The position numbers were made by a program, and so were the translations under genes. Below the pieces are notes generated by a model. The model was not told where the DNA came from and did no database searches. It worked only from the letters and a program-made list of their open reading frames with translations. DNA of 64,000 bases from Rhodococcus sp. G-MC3 (lineage in GTDB: Bacteria > Actinomycetota > Actinomycetes > Mycobacteriales > Mycobacteriaceae), in the NCBI RefSeq assembly GCF_030063335.1, contig NZ_JASISW010000003.1, forward strand, positions 248,001 to 312,000, given 5' to 3'. Shown in pieces: positions 55,482 through 63,909 of this stretch; position 1 is the stretch's first letter, and each line of letters opens with the position of its first letter.

Positions 55482-56537
55482 CTAACCCACGGCCTGCTCG
55501 GTGACGTCACCGTGTGAGTCGTACGGCGACTGCTCGGTGACCCAGGCAATGAATGAGCCGATATTCTCGATGGCGCGCCTCGCGTCCGGGAGCAGGTCCG
55601 CGCCGGCTTGGAACACGTGCGGAGCCCGGTCCCAGATCTGCAGCCAACGCTGCACCCCAGCCTCGTCGAGGCGGGTGGCCAGCAGTTCCGCGTCGTGACG
55701 CAGCATTTCGTGGGAACCGACCTGGATCAGGACCCGGCCGAGACCGGTGAGATCGCAATCTGTCACCGACACAACGTCCACGGCACCGTTGCTAGTGAGA
55801 AACCGCTCCACGAACTTGCCGACGTTCGGGCCGAACAACACGTCCCGCGTCACTTCCAAGAGAGCCAACTTCGGTGCCGAGGTCAGTTCGTACATTCCGG
55901 CGAGCAGGGCGTGCCCACCAGGTACCGGAAGGCCAAGTTCCTTCGCCTTGATCCCGACCATCATCGCGAGGTAGCCCCCGGCCGAATCGCCGGCCAGCAC
56001 GATCGAGGAGGGGGAGACCCCGAGGTCGAGTACATGCCGGTAACCGTCGACCGCGTCGGCGATGGCATCGTCCATCGTGTATCTGGGCAGCATCCGGTAG
56101 TCGACGTTGAACACCCGCACGCCTGCTGCCGCGGAGATGCGGCTGACTAGGCGCCGATGCGTTCGCAAGCCACATACCGCCCACGCACCGCCGTGGTAGT
56201 AGATCACCACCGGCGCATCCGGGGCGACACCAGGGGCGGTAACCCATTCCGCTTTACAGTGCGGCAGTCGATCGGCCCGGACTGTCGTACCTCGCAGCGG
56301 AACCACCGCGATCGCCGCGTAGTCGGTCCAGTGCAGCGGAAGGCGGGAAAATACCGACGGCGCTTTATCGAGCAGAATGCCGCCCAACCAGGCCGCCACC
56401 GTAATGACGGGTCGCACGATCACACTCAACACATGGTTCGTGAGCAGACTCCACCAGTTCGCTGCTCCGAGGAACTCGGTTCGCGGTTCGTCCACCCAGC
56501 TCCGAGGAGTCGGCGTCTCTGTGCCGAGAGTATTCAT
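55482..56537 (-). CDS. HSL-type alpha/beta-hydrolase (LipR-like)
   Basis: Start at ATG 56537 (MNTLGTETPTPRSWVDEPRT), 351 residues. Oxyanion motif YYHGGAWAVCGLRTHRR near 117, nucleophile GDSAGGYLAMMVG near 183, acid in GSHEMLRHDAELL and His in RAPHVFQAGADLLPDAR. A hydrophobic stretch at residues 35-60 could anchor it in the membrane. It overlaps the upstream SDR by four bases. Likely esterase for a monooxygenase product. Confidence 0.88.
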   Translation of the reverse strand: MNTLGTETPTPRSWVDEPRTEFLGAANWWSLLTNHVLSVIVRPVITVAAWLGGILLDKAPSVFSRLPLHWTDYAAIAVVPLRGTTVRADRLPHCKAEWVTAPGVAPDAPVVIYYHGGAWAVCGLRTHRRLVSRISAAAGVRVFNVDYRMLPRYTMDDAIADAVDGYRHVLDLGVSPSSIVLAGDSAGGYLAMMVGIKAKELGLPVPGGHALLAGMYELTSAPKLALLEVTRDVLFGPNVGKFVERFLTSNGAVDVVSVTDCDLTGLGRVLIQVGSHEMLRHDAELLATRLDEAGVQRWLQIWDRAPHVFQAGADLLPDARRAIENIGSFIAWVTEQSPYDSHGDVTEQAVG

Positions 56538-57409
56538 TTGCTTACCGTCCCGCGGTTCGTGACCCGCGCGGCCAGGCTGCTGGCGTGTGGCATCAGCCGC
56601 TGGAGGACTCCGGCTCCCGCGAGATAAGTGCGGGGAAAGTGTCGTTTGGCTGCCCACACCAGTTTCGCGTCGGGGTTGGGCACCACGTAAAGCCGCCCGG
56701 CGTCGAATCCGTCCAGCACTCTCCGGGCGACCCGTTCGGGGCTCATCCCGATCAGACGAAGCGCCAGCTGGCCCAGGTTGCGCTCACCGTCGGTCGCTCG
56801 GGCATTGGCGACGATGTTCGTTTTGACACCGGTCGGGCACAGGACGGTGACCGAGAGCGGTGTGCCGGCCAATTCGGCGGCGAGGGTTTCCGACAAGGCC
56901 AGCACGCCAGCTTTGCCGACATTGTAAGGAGCCATGGTCGGGGCTGCAGCGAATGCGGCGGCCGAGGAAACATTGATGATCCCACCGTGACCGGCTCGCG
57001 TGATCTGCGGCAGAAAGAGTTCGCAGCCGTTGATCATGCCCCAGAGATTGATTCCGAGCGCCCATTCCCAATCGGTCTGGCCGATCTCGCCGATGCGTTG
57101 TCCACCGATTCCGACACCAGCGTTGTTAACCAGCAAAGTGACGGCGCCGCCGAGCATCTCTTCAGCGTTCTTAGCGAGAAGTTCGAGTTGACTGCGGTCG
57201 GCGACATCGCACCGCACCGCGCGCGCGGTGCGCCCGAGCGCCCGGATCGCGGCAGCGGTGTTTTCGGCGCCGTCGAGGTCGATGTCGGCGCAGACGACGT
57301 CGCTGCCGCGGCGGCCGAGTTCGACGGCGATCTCGCGGCCGATCCCACCTCCCGCGCCGGTGACTACGGCCCGAGCTCGATGGGTTTCTTTGATCCGTTT
57401 CGAGAACAT
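56534..57409 (-). CDS. SDR-family dehydrogenase
   Basis: Start at ATG 57409 (MFSKRIKETHRARAVVTGAG), 291 residues. TGAGGGIGRE, DIDLDG, NNAG, SSAAAF and YNVGK are intact; the C-terminal extension VPNPDAKLVWAAKRHFPRTY differs from the three SDRs above. It is first in a minus-strand unit with the LipR-like hydrolase; a near-perfect palindromic operator lies 61 bases upstream. Confidence 0.88.
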   Translation of the reverse strand: MFSKRIKETHRARAVVTGAGGGIGREIAVELGRRGSDVVCADIDLDGAENTAAAIRALGRTARAVRCDVADRSQLELLAKNAEEMLGGAVTLLVNNAGVGIGGQRIGEIGQTDWEWALGINLWGMINGCELFLPQITRAGHGGIINVSSAAAFAAAPTMAPYNVGKAGVLALSETLAAELAGTPLSVTVLCPTGVKTNIVANARATDGERNLGQLALRLIGMSPERVARRVLDGFDAGRLYVVPNPDAKLVWAAKRHFPRTYLAGAGVLQRLMPHASSLAARVTNRGTVSK

Positions 57410-57469
57410 CGTCGTCCTTTGTTTGCCTCTCCAGCCCAACCTTCAGCGGGCGCTGAGAGATTCAGAGTT

Positions 57470-57503
57470 GCATAGTTCTACTATTCGAATAGTATAACTA
57501 TGC
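57470..57503. promoter_or_regulatory. 34-bp near-perfect palindrome (operator)
   Basis: The outer arms are GCATAGTT and AACTATGC, the inner core is TACTATTCGAATAGTA centred on TTCGAA, and one base pair alone mismatches. It lies in an AT-rich promoter-like stretch just upstream of the SDR start at 57409, so a TetR or MarR-type dimer probably represses the downstream operon here. No matching regulator is adjacent. Confidence 0.85.
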
Positions 57504-57639
57504 GCATTGAGATGGCAAGGAATATCGCAGACGGCCGCTGCCCCTGAGGTAGTAATGCGGCCCCCTGCCGCCTATCGCATGCCAACACCGCTCCGGAAGT
57601 CCCCGGGCGCGGTATCAAATTCCATCGACAGGACCCCCG

Positions 57640-57921
57640 ATGCCCCAGCCAGCCTTTAGGTCACGACTGACCAATCGAATTGGACGCTTGCCCGCCCCGA
57701 TCCCGCGGCTGTGGCAACCGATTGATCCGCTCCACGAAAGACTCGAGGTGGGGATCAACCGAATCGAGGAGACCCACATGATGATTCACGACACCCTGGT
57801 ACGCCCGCTAGCAGCACGGCTGCATACTTCGCCAGCGACAATCGAGAACTATCGAGCACGTCATAATCGGATCGTCGGCCGAATCTATGACTGGCTCCGC
57901 GCGGTGCATTGGTACGTCTGA
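57640..57921 (+). CDS. Hypothetical small protein, doubtful
   Basis: A 93-residue frame (MPQPAFRSRLTNRIGRLPAP) whose second half, RLEVGINRIEETHMMIHDTL, then TSPATIENYRARHNRIVGRI, has helix-like periodicity. I do not recognise a family. It lies in a 900-base stretch (57410-58309) whose other contents are the operator and a group II intron relic, so it may be a fragment or not translated at all. Confidence 0.3.
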   Translation: MPQPAFRSRLTNRIGRLPAPIPRLWQPIDPLHERLEVGINRIEETHMMIHDTLVRPLAARLHTSPATIENYRARHNRIVGRIYDWLRAVHWYV

Positions 57922-57927
57922 CGTAGG

Positions 57928-58192
57928 TGCCCATTCGCGGAGGTGCCGCACCCTTGTTTTCTCCGGAGAGAGCCGAAGATTCATCGGCGCGAGAACTTCG
58001 CCGACCTATTCACGTATCGTCTTTGGTCCCGTGGACCAGCACGACGAAGCCATCGCAGTAGCGGACCAGCCGCCACGTCGGTAACCCCTTTCCACGGCGA
58101 TAGGCACGCTTGCCCTCGCGGGCCATCGTCCCGCCCGGCTTCCACGGCACCATCACATATCCGCGAGCAGATGGAGTAGGCGAAAGGAACAA
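57928..58192 (-). pseudogene. Group II intron reverse transcriptase relic
   Basis: The minus strand reads KRAYRRGKGLPTWRLVRYCD, GFVVLVHGTKDDT, a stop, and in another frame VLAPMNLRLSPEKTRVRHLR. This is the palm region of a group II intron RT around the catalytic YADD box, here YCDG, so the second catalytic Asp is lost as well as the frame. No intron ends or maturase domain remain. Confidence 0.75.
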
Positions 58193-58309
58193 GTAGCAGA
58201 CGTGGGGACTGACCGGTCTCGTCGAGATTCAGCTACGGGATTATCGGTACCAATTCTGCTACATCCGACTTATCCCAGTGGGTGCAACTCGGCCGCGGGT
58301 CTCGCGAAT

Positions 58310-59716
58310 TCATTCGGCAGATGTAGTGAACCGCGGTCGCTGTGGAACAGTCGACTTCTGCCATTGCGCTATGGCGCGGCCGATCTCCGTCGTGGGTGGC
58401 TCGCCGTAGAGCCATTCGCGGGCGATCCGGTGCCAATTATTAGTCGCTGACAGTTGGCCCAGCACACCAAGAGTCAGAAAATCGGCGCGCCTGGAGAATA
58501 CATGCTCCGGTGGCAGCTGCTGATGTGAAATTCCGCCGAACTGCGAACTTCGCGGATCGATCGCAAGGACCAGCGCGCTCGTCGCTATTTCAGAGGTGAT
58601 CGTGATCTCTTCGTCCACCAGATGCCACCCTGCAACCGCATACACATAGTCGATAAAGTCCTGCGCAGAGGTTTGCGACGCGGGATCGATTACGCCGCGG
58701 CCGACGCACAATTCGTACAAGTCATCTGCACGTTGTTCTGCTGACGAGCGGAGTAAGTTCCGTTCGAAATCGACGTTGACCGAGTCCATTCGGTTGTACA
58801 GGCCGAAGTCGATGAAACTGACTTTTCCGTCGGGAGCTAGCAAAATATTGCCGGGATGTGGGTCGCCGCAGAATTCGTTGTTGGAGAACATCGATCCGAT
58901 GTAGAAGCGGTAGATCACCTCGCCCAGTCGGTCACGCTCAGCGCTGGGGAGCGCGCGCATCTGTTCGAAGGGAGCGCCGTCGACGAACTCGGTGACCAGA
59001 ACGTGGGGTGTGCACAGGTCGAGAATGCTGTCGGGAATCGATATGAACGGATGGCCCGAATATTGGCGCGCCAGGGAATGCTGCGTGCGCGCTTCGCGTA
59101 GATAGTCGAGTTCGGTCTCGAGATTGCGTGCAATCTCATCGAAAATTGCGTTGTCGCCCAGTGTGGGCCACAACGGTCTCATGAGTTTGCCGAACAGGGC
59201 CAAGTTCTGCACGTCAGCCTTGACTGCTTTGTCGATGTCGGGATATTGAATCTTGACGGCGACTTGGCGACCGTCGCGAATGGTCGCTCGGTAGACCTGG
59301 CCGATCGACGCCGCGGCAATCGGCACAGTATCGAAGTCGACAAACGCCTTCGACAGCGGTCCGATGTCCGCCTCGATTACCTTGCGCATTATCGGAAACG
59401 GGACTTCTGGCGCTTGATCGCGCAGGGCGGAAAGCTTTTCGCGAAACGGCTCACGATATGGCTCGGCAATGAGATCGACATCGAGCATGGAGAGCATCTG
59501 GCCGAGCTTCATGGCCACACCCTTCATATTCCCCAACACCGTGACCAACTGCTCGGCCGATCGCATTGTCGACCGCTCAGCGAGGACAGCTCTGGCGTGA
59601 TCAGAGCGACCGATCATCGACAGCCGCGTGCCCGCGGTTTTGACGGCCTGGCCAGCGGCGAGTCGGCCGAGATTCGTTCCGCGAGTGACCCGCACTTTGG
59701 ATATTCGTTCGTTCAC
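58310..59716 (-). CDS. ABC1/UbiB-family atypical kinase
   Basis: 468 residues with the family KxGQ motif in MKLGQMLSMLDVDL near residue 91, VAVKIQYP with the ATP-binding Lys near 155, GDPHPGNILLAPDG near 282 and FIDFGLYNRM. These kinase-like ATPases influence isoprenoid lipid or quinone metabolism. It is the last gene of the operon 62.5-58.3 kb beside mce genes, where ABC1 proteins are unusual. Confidence 0.88.
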   Translation of the reverse strand: MNERISKVRVTRGTNLGRLAAGQAVKTAGTRLSMIGRSDHARAVLAERSTMRSAEQLVTVLGNMKGVAMKLGQMLSMLDVDLIAEPYREPFREKLSALRDQAPEVPFPIMRKVIEADIGPLSKAFVDFDTVPIAAASIGQVYRATIRDGRQVAVKIQYPDIDKAVKADVQNLALFGKLMRPLWPTLGDNAIFDEIARNLETELDYLREARTQHSLARQYSGHPFISIPDSILDLCTPHVLVTEFVDGAPFEQMRALPSAERDRLGEVIYRFYIGSMFSNNEFCGDPHPGNILLAPDGKVSFIDFGLYNRMDSVNVDFERNLLRSSAEQRADDLYELCVGRGVIDPASQTSAQDFIDYVYAVAGWHLVDEEITITSEIATSALVLAIDPRSSQFGGISHQQLPPEHVFSRRADFLTLGVLGQLSATNNWHRIAREWLYGEPPTTEIGRAIAQWQKSTVPQRPRFTTSAE

Positions 59717-59807
59717 GAGCTTGCTCCGCCCAGACGCTATTGGGTCCTACTGACCGTCACGATAAACCTCAGATGCTGTAGCGGCGTCAACCGTCCGCGT
59801 GGACAAC

Positions 59808-60758
59808 CTATCCGATGCGGATTCTGGAAACGGTCTCCACGCGGAGTAGGGCACGTCGGCGCCTGTCGGTATCGGCCGCCGATTCCGCTGCACGTCTGAT
59901 CGGTTCGTCGGCGAACACGTTGGTGGCGACGACACGCTGGAGGTGGTCGTCGCCGAGGTTGTCTATGGCATCGAGCAGCTCTGCCGCGGCACAGGCCACC
60001 ACCGCGTTTCGAATCAGCTCCGCGGTGCGGTCTGCATCCGCTGAACCGAACATCTCAGCGCCCAGGGGCACGCTGAACTCGGGGTCGAGGCGTGACAACA
60101 GGGACAATGCCGCGGCGAAGGATTGGCCGCCACTCGCAGCGGCCGCCATGATCATCCGAGACCGTCGAGCTGGTGAGGCTACTCGCATTATCTGGTTGAG
60201 CTGATCGGTCGATGACACCAGCGCAGCGGTACGCAATATTCCTTCGTCATCGTCGATGGCGTTCTCGAATTCATGGATCAACTGCTCGTCCGCGAATTCG
60301 ACGAACAGCGACGCTGTGAGGTAGTCGCCGCGGCGCAGAAGTTCCTTCGCGGCCGGGATCAAGGCACTTGCATCGATGGCGGGTACGAAGTGGGGGATGA
60401 GGCGAGGGTCGACGTAGGGTGCAGCGTCGGCGAGATAGTCGGCAGTGAGACCCGAGAGAATCGCCGTCGCTCGATCCTTGTGGTCGCGTCCGACGGCTCC
60501 TCCCGCACGTCCGGCAACCTCGGGTGGTACTGCCTTGAGGGCGATCGAGACCACGACAGCGTTGGGTACCAACGGCGCGAGCTTGCTCACCCGGGCGAAA
60601 GTCGGCGCGAGGTGATCGTAGATCTCATCGGACATAAATTTACGCAACGCCTTCACGCCCTCGGCGCCGAGCCGCTCGAGGTCCGCCAGGGTGTCGGTTT
60701 CTGTACCGAGCAGGTGGGCAAGCAACGACACCTGAGCTCTGGTCGCAACATCGGTCAT
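59808..60758 (-). CDS. Hypothetical protein in mce-linked operon
   Basis: 316 residues, mostly helical and Ala-rich, without signal peptide. It begins MTDVATRAQVSLLAHLLGTE and contains LAPLVPNAVVVSIALKAVPP and RGDYLTASLFVEFADEQLIH. I do not recognise the family. The pattern of repeated short helices resembles HEAT-like proteins, but this is weak. It is eight bases from the next upstream gene and surely cotranscribed with it. Confidence 0.7.
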   Translation of the reverse strand: MTDVATRAQVSLLAHLLGTETDTLADLERLGAEGVKALRKFMSDEIYDHLAPTFARVSKLAPLVPNAVVVSIALKAVPPEVAGRAGGAVGRDHKDRATAILSGLTADYLADAAPYVDPRLIPHFVPAIDASALIPAAKELLRRGDYLTASLFVEFADEQLIHEFENAIDDDEGILRTAALVSSTDQLNQIMRVASPARRSRMIMAAAASGGQSFAAALSLLSRLDPEFSVPLGAEMFGSADADRTAELIRNAVVACAAAELLDAIDNLGDDHLQRVVATNVFADEPIRRAAESAADTDRRRRALLRVETVSRIRIG

Positions 60759-60765
60759 CGTCGGC

Positions 60766-60984
60766 TCACTTTCCGAAAAGAATCTTCTTGGCGGGAATCC
60801 GCAACAGTCGGGGTAGCACTCCGAGGCCTACGTCGATCGCCGCGTCGAGACGCCGCTTCTCCACTTCCTTGCTTCGCAGCAGCAAATCGAGCAGGTGCTG
60901 CGACTCGTCGGCCGTCAGTTTTTCGAGGACTCCGCGCGGGCCACGCAATTCGGTGAGAAGTGGATTCGGCTGTGGTGTCGTCAT
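60766..60984 (-). CDS. Small hypothetical protein
   Basis: 72 residues from ATG 60984 (MTTPQPNPLLTELRGPRGVL) ending LLRIPAKKILFGK. A helix of the type SQHLLDLLLRSKEVEKRRLD suggests a coiled coil. Its tight spacing to both neighbours supports expression. The family is not recognised. Confidence 0.6.
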   Translation of the reverse strand: MTTPQPNPLLTELRGPRGVLEKLTADESQHLLDLLLRSKEVEKRRLDAAIDVGLGVLPRLLRIPAKKILFGK

Positions 60985-61007
60985 TTTGGTCCTTTCGGGA
61001 GTGGCGG

Positions 61008-61616
61008 CTATTTGATCGGGAGTGCTCCGTCGACGCCGCCGACATCGCTGATCTTCCAGCCCACATTGCGATCGACCGTCACGTTGTAGGTGACGGTCGT
61101 CTGGGTACCCTCGGGGTTCTGGGCGTTGGTGGAGGTAACGGTGACGAAGACGTTTACCTTGTACACGCCATTGTCTTCGGACATCACTTTCGCGGCGATG
61201 GGGCTGGCCGTCGAGGTCCATTGCAAAGGTGTGAGGATCTCCTGGAGTTTCGGTGCCGTTGCGTCGAATTTGTTGCCGAGTGCAGGGGTGGTGTTGGTCC
61301 TGAGTGCTGCGACCCAGTCGGGGAACTTCTGGTAATTGACCGTGGCGGCACCGACCGCGTAGTCGCTAGCGACCTGTTCGGCGTGTGCACTATCAGCGGC
61401 GGTGGAGTCGCGATCAGCGAGTTCACCGCGCGCGCCCAGCAACAGCACGGCGAGAACAACTGCGATGACCGCGAGAACCGTTGTGGTCACGATCCAGACG
61501 GCCGTCGACATCCGAATTGAAACCGACCGTGCCGCCGGCTCGGGCGAGGTGTCCCCTACATCGACAGCATCGTTAGTGCCGCTTTGAGTAGTCTTCTCAG
61601 TGCTGGCAGATTCCAT
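61008..61616 (-). CDS. Mce-associated membrane protein
   Basis: 202 residues with a cytoplasmic N-terminal region, one membrane helix at about 38-62 (STAVWIVTTTVLAVIAVVLA) and an extracytoplasmic domain of the Mce-associated (VirB8-like NTF2) type ending VDRNVGWKISDVGGVDGALP. Such proteins stabilise Mce lipid importers, as OmamA does. Its position next to the divergent yrbE genes fits. Confidence 0.8.
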   Translation of the reverse strand: MESASTEKTTQSGTNDAVDVGDTSPEPAARSVSIRMSTAVWIVTTTVLAVIAVVLAVLLLGARGELADRDSTAADSAHAEQVASDYAVGAATVNYQKFPDWVAALRTNTTPALGNKFDATAPKLQEILTPLQWTSTASPIAAKVMSEDNGVYKVNVFVTVTSTNAQNPEGTQTTVTYNVTVDRNVGWKISDVGGVDGALPIK

Positions 61617-61709
61617 CAGGGTCTCCGTATGATCGATGGGTGGGCTGTCGACGTTGATTCATTTATCAGTGTTCGGCTGATCGTATGTCGCGAACCTGCG
61701 CGGATCGGA

Positions 61710-62477
61710 TCATCGTGTACCCACGATTGTCTGCGCCAGCCCGCCGATGCGTTGCTCCACATCGCTGAATCCGAGATCGTGCAGACGGTCTGTGATCTCG
61801 TCGCGCCCGAACATGTGTACGCCGCCGACCGACTGCATCATCGACGCGCGTACCCCTGTCCGGGTGCCGCCGGGCGCGTGGCTGGTGAGAATGACAATTC
61901 GGCCGCCCGGTTTGAGGACGCGGGCGATTTCGGAAATGGCGAGAAAGGGTTCGTTGATCAGATACAGGGCAGCGAGGCAGCTCACTGCGTCAGCAATACC
62001 GTCGGCGAATGGAAGGCACTCCGCGTCACCGCGCAGATAGGCGACGCTCGGCCCGGAATTGTCTGCGACGGCGCGGCGGAGCATTTCGTGTGATGCGTCC
62101 ACACCGACGGCCAGTCCATCAGGAAACACTTGCGATCCGAACCATCCGGTGAAGTTGCCGGGCCCGCAACCGATGTCGAGTGTGACGGCGCCAGGGCGCA
62201 GGCACAATTGTCGGGAGATGTGTCCGCGGTCCTCATCGCGGCTCAGGGCAGCGGCACCACCGGCAACTTTCAGTCCAATCGGCCTGCCGATCTGATACCC
62301 CGCCGAATACAACCGTGTGCGCATGAGTCGCTGTGCGAGCGTACGAACGGGTGGAGGGTCGCCTCCCAGAGTGTCGGCATACCCATCGCTAGTTGCCTCG
62401 ACTCGTGGGCAGCGTACGGGGTCGACGAGCGCGAGGGCGCGCGACATTGCTGATTGCTTGGCTGACGAGGTCATCAT
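61710..62477 (-). CDS. Class I SAM-dependent methyltransferase
   Basis: About 255 residues from MMTSSAKQSAMSRALALVD (ATG at 62477 or 62474). SAM-binding LDIGCGPGNFTGWFGSQ near 97, AVGVDASHEM, and AYLRGDAECLPFADGIADAV near 145; the final segment aligns with the paralogue at 44334. The two enzymes are probably of one subfamily acting on related substrates. It leads the minus-strand operon divergent to the mce genes. Confidence 0.82.
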   Translation of the reverse strand: MMTSSAKQSAMSRALALVDPVRCPRVEATSDGYADTLGGDPPPVRTLAQRLMRTRLYSAGYQIGRPIGLKVAGGAAALSRDEDRGHISRQLCLRPGAVTLDIGCGPGNFTGWFGSQVFPDGLAVGVDASHEMLRRAVADNSGPSVAYLRGDAECLPFADGIADAVSCLAALYLINEPFLAISEIARVLKPGGRIVILTSHAPGGTRTGVRASMMQSVGGVHMFGRDEITDRLHDLGFSDVEQRIGGLAQTIVGTR

Positions 62478-63018
62478 GGGCTTCCGTCGGGGGATTATGG
62501 GCGGTACAGGAAAATGTCTGAGGCTGTCCACACCCTGCGGCTGGCGCGTACCCACCTGTATCGATGTCCATCGCCTTGAACAATACAATGAAATATCGCC
62601 AATATTTAGATAATTGCAATATTTGTGGCTACTCTGCTCACAGCCGTTGTCTCAGTCAGGAGATCCGAATGGTCGAGTGTTCCTTGAACGCGGTGGTCCA
62701 CGCTCGGTGCTGGGCAGTGATCGACGGTTTCGCCAATCGAGGGGCGTACTCGACCGTGATTCCTCTGCCGATAGCTTTGGCACTACCTAGGCTCAATACC
62801 CGACGCGGTGTCGGTGCAGTTCACGCAATCGATCCGGTGGGGGCGCAGGAACTGATCACCGAGTTCGGCGACGAAGGGCAGGGCGCGAACGTGGGTGGTA
62901 GCGCAATCAGCTCTCGGATGGCGCCGTATTCCGAAAAGCGAGTCACTCAAATGGGTGGCAGCTGTCATTCGACTCGTATCCCGCGGCGAATTGCTATCGA
63001 GCGAAGGGGCGAACCGGA
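62478..63018. promoter_or_regulatory. Divergent promoter region of methyltransferase and mce operons
   Basis: The left part is AT-rich: AAATAT at 62591 and ATATTT at 62602 form an inverted repeat, and CAATATTT recurs at 62600 and 62617 with a 17-base period, consistent with promoter and operator sites. From ATG 62670, after GGAG, a 117-codon frame (MVECSLNAVVHARCWAVIDG) runs to a TGA at 63020-63022 that overlaps the yrbEA GTG in a GTGA coupling. I recognise no family and give the frame about a one in three chance of being real. Confidence 0.45.
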
Positions 63019-63909
63019 GTGACTCAGGTGATCAAAGGCCAAGCGGACGCCGGGGGCGACAAGGCGCAGGACACGCCGATCATGCGGACCCCGCAGTCGC
63101 TGGCTGGGGTACTGTCGGCGAACTTTCGGGGAGTCTCCCTATCCAGCCTGGAAACATTCGGTCGTGTGGTTGCTCTCGCCCTCGAAGCGGTCGTTGGCAC
63201 CTTCACCGATCTGTTCACGCGGCGATTTCAATGGGCGGAGACGACGCGGCAGTGCTGGTTCATGATCACAGTTACCGCCATTCCTGCTGTGCTCATGGCG
63301 ATTCCGTTCGGCGTCGTCGTGTCGATCCAGATCGGCAACCTCATCAAACAACTTGGAGCGGATTCGTTGCTGGGCGCGGCCGGCGGAATCGGCGTGATCC
63401 AGCAGGGCGCTCCGCTGACCACCGGGCTGTTGCTGGGTGGTGCCGGAACGGCGACAATCGCAGCCGACCTTGGCGCACGAACTATTCGCGAGGAGATCGA
63501 CGCGCTACGCACTATGGGTATCAACCCCGTGCATCGGCTGGTGATCCCGCGCATGGTGGCGATGCTTTTCGTCGCGCCACTGCTCAATATTTTGATCATC
63601 TTCGTCGGCGTCGGGGCGGGCTATGCCGTCGCGATCGGGCCGCAGGGTGTAACCCCCGGTAGCTATTGGGAGACGTTCGGCGCCTTTGCATCGCCCACTG
63701 ACGTGGTCATTTCGATAGTCAAAGCGTTGATATTCGGATTCCTGGTGGTGATCATTGGCTGCCAGCGCGGGCTCGAGGCTAGGGGCGGACCACGCGGGGT
63801 CGCCGAGGGGGTGAACGCCTCAGTGGTGCTGTCGGTGGTGGCGATCATGATCGTCAATGTCCTAATCACACAATTAACCACGATGTTCCATCCGATGCAG
63901 GTCGCGTGA
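63019..63909 (+). CDS. yrbEA: YrbEA/MlaE-type ABC transporter permease (mce operon)
   Basis: 296 residues from GTG 63019. Five or so membrane helices and the MlaE-family core: TAIPAVLMAIPFGVVVSIQI, QQGAPLTTGLLLGGAGTATI, and EEIDALRTMGINPVHRLVIP, the coupling segment to the MceG/MkL ATPase. With YrbEB it forms the inner-membrane pore of an Mce lipid importer (steroids, fatty acids or mycolate in known systems). The next gene starts on overlapping bases TGATG. Confidence 0.93.
   Translation: MTQVIKGQADAGGDKAQDTPIMRTPQSLAGVLSANFRGVSLSSLETFGRVVALALEAVVGTFTDLFTRRFQWAETTRQCWFMITVTAIPAVLMAIPFGVVVSIQIGNLIKQLGADSLLGAAGGIGVIQQGAPLTTGLLLGGAGTATIAADLGARTIREEIDALRTMGINPVHRLVIPRMVAMLFVAPLLNILIIFVGVGAGYAVAIGPQGVTPGSYWETFGAFASPTDVVISIVKALIFGFLVVIIGCQRGLEARGGPRGVAEGVNASVVLSVVAIMIVNVLITQLTTMFHPMQVA

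Noticed and set aside
62670-63022. 117-codon frame coupled to yrbEA
   Set aside because: Not called as a separate gene because no family, membrane segment or motif is visible; kept as a possibility inside the promoter-region entry.
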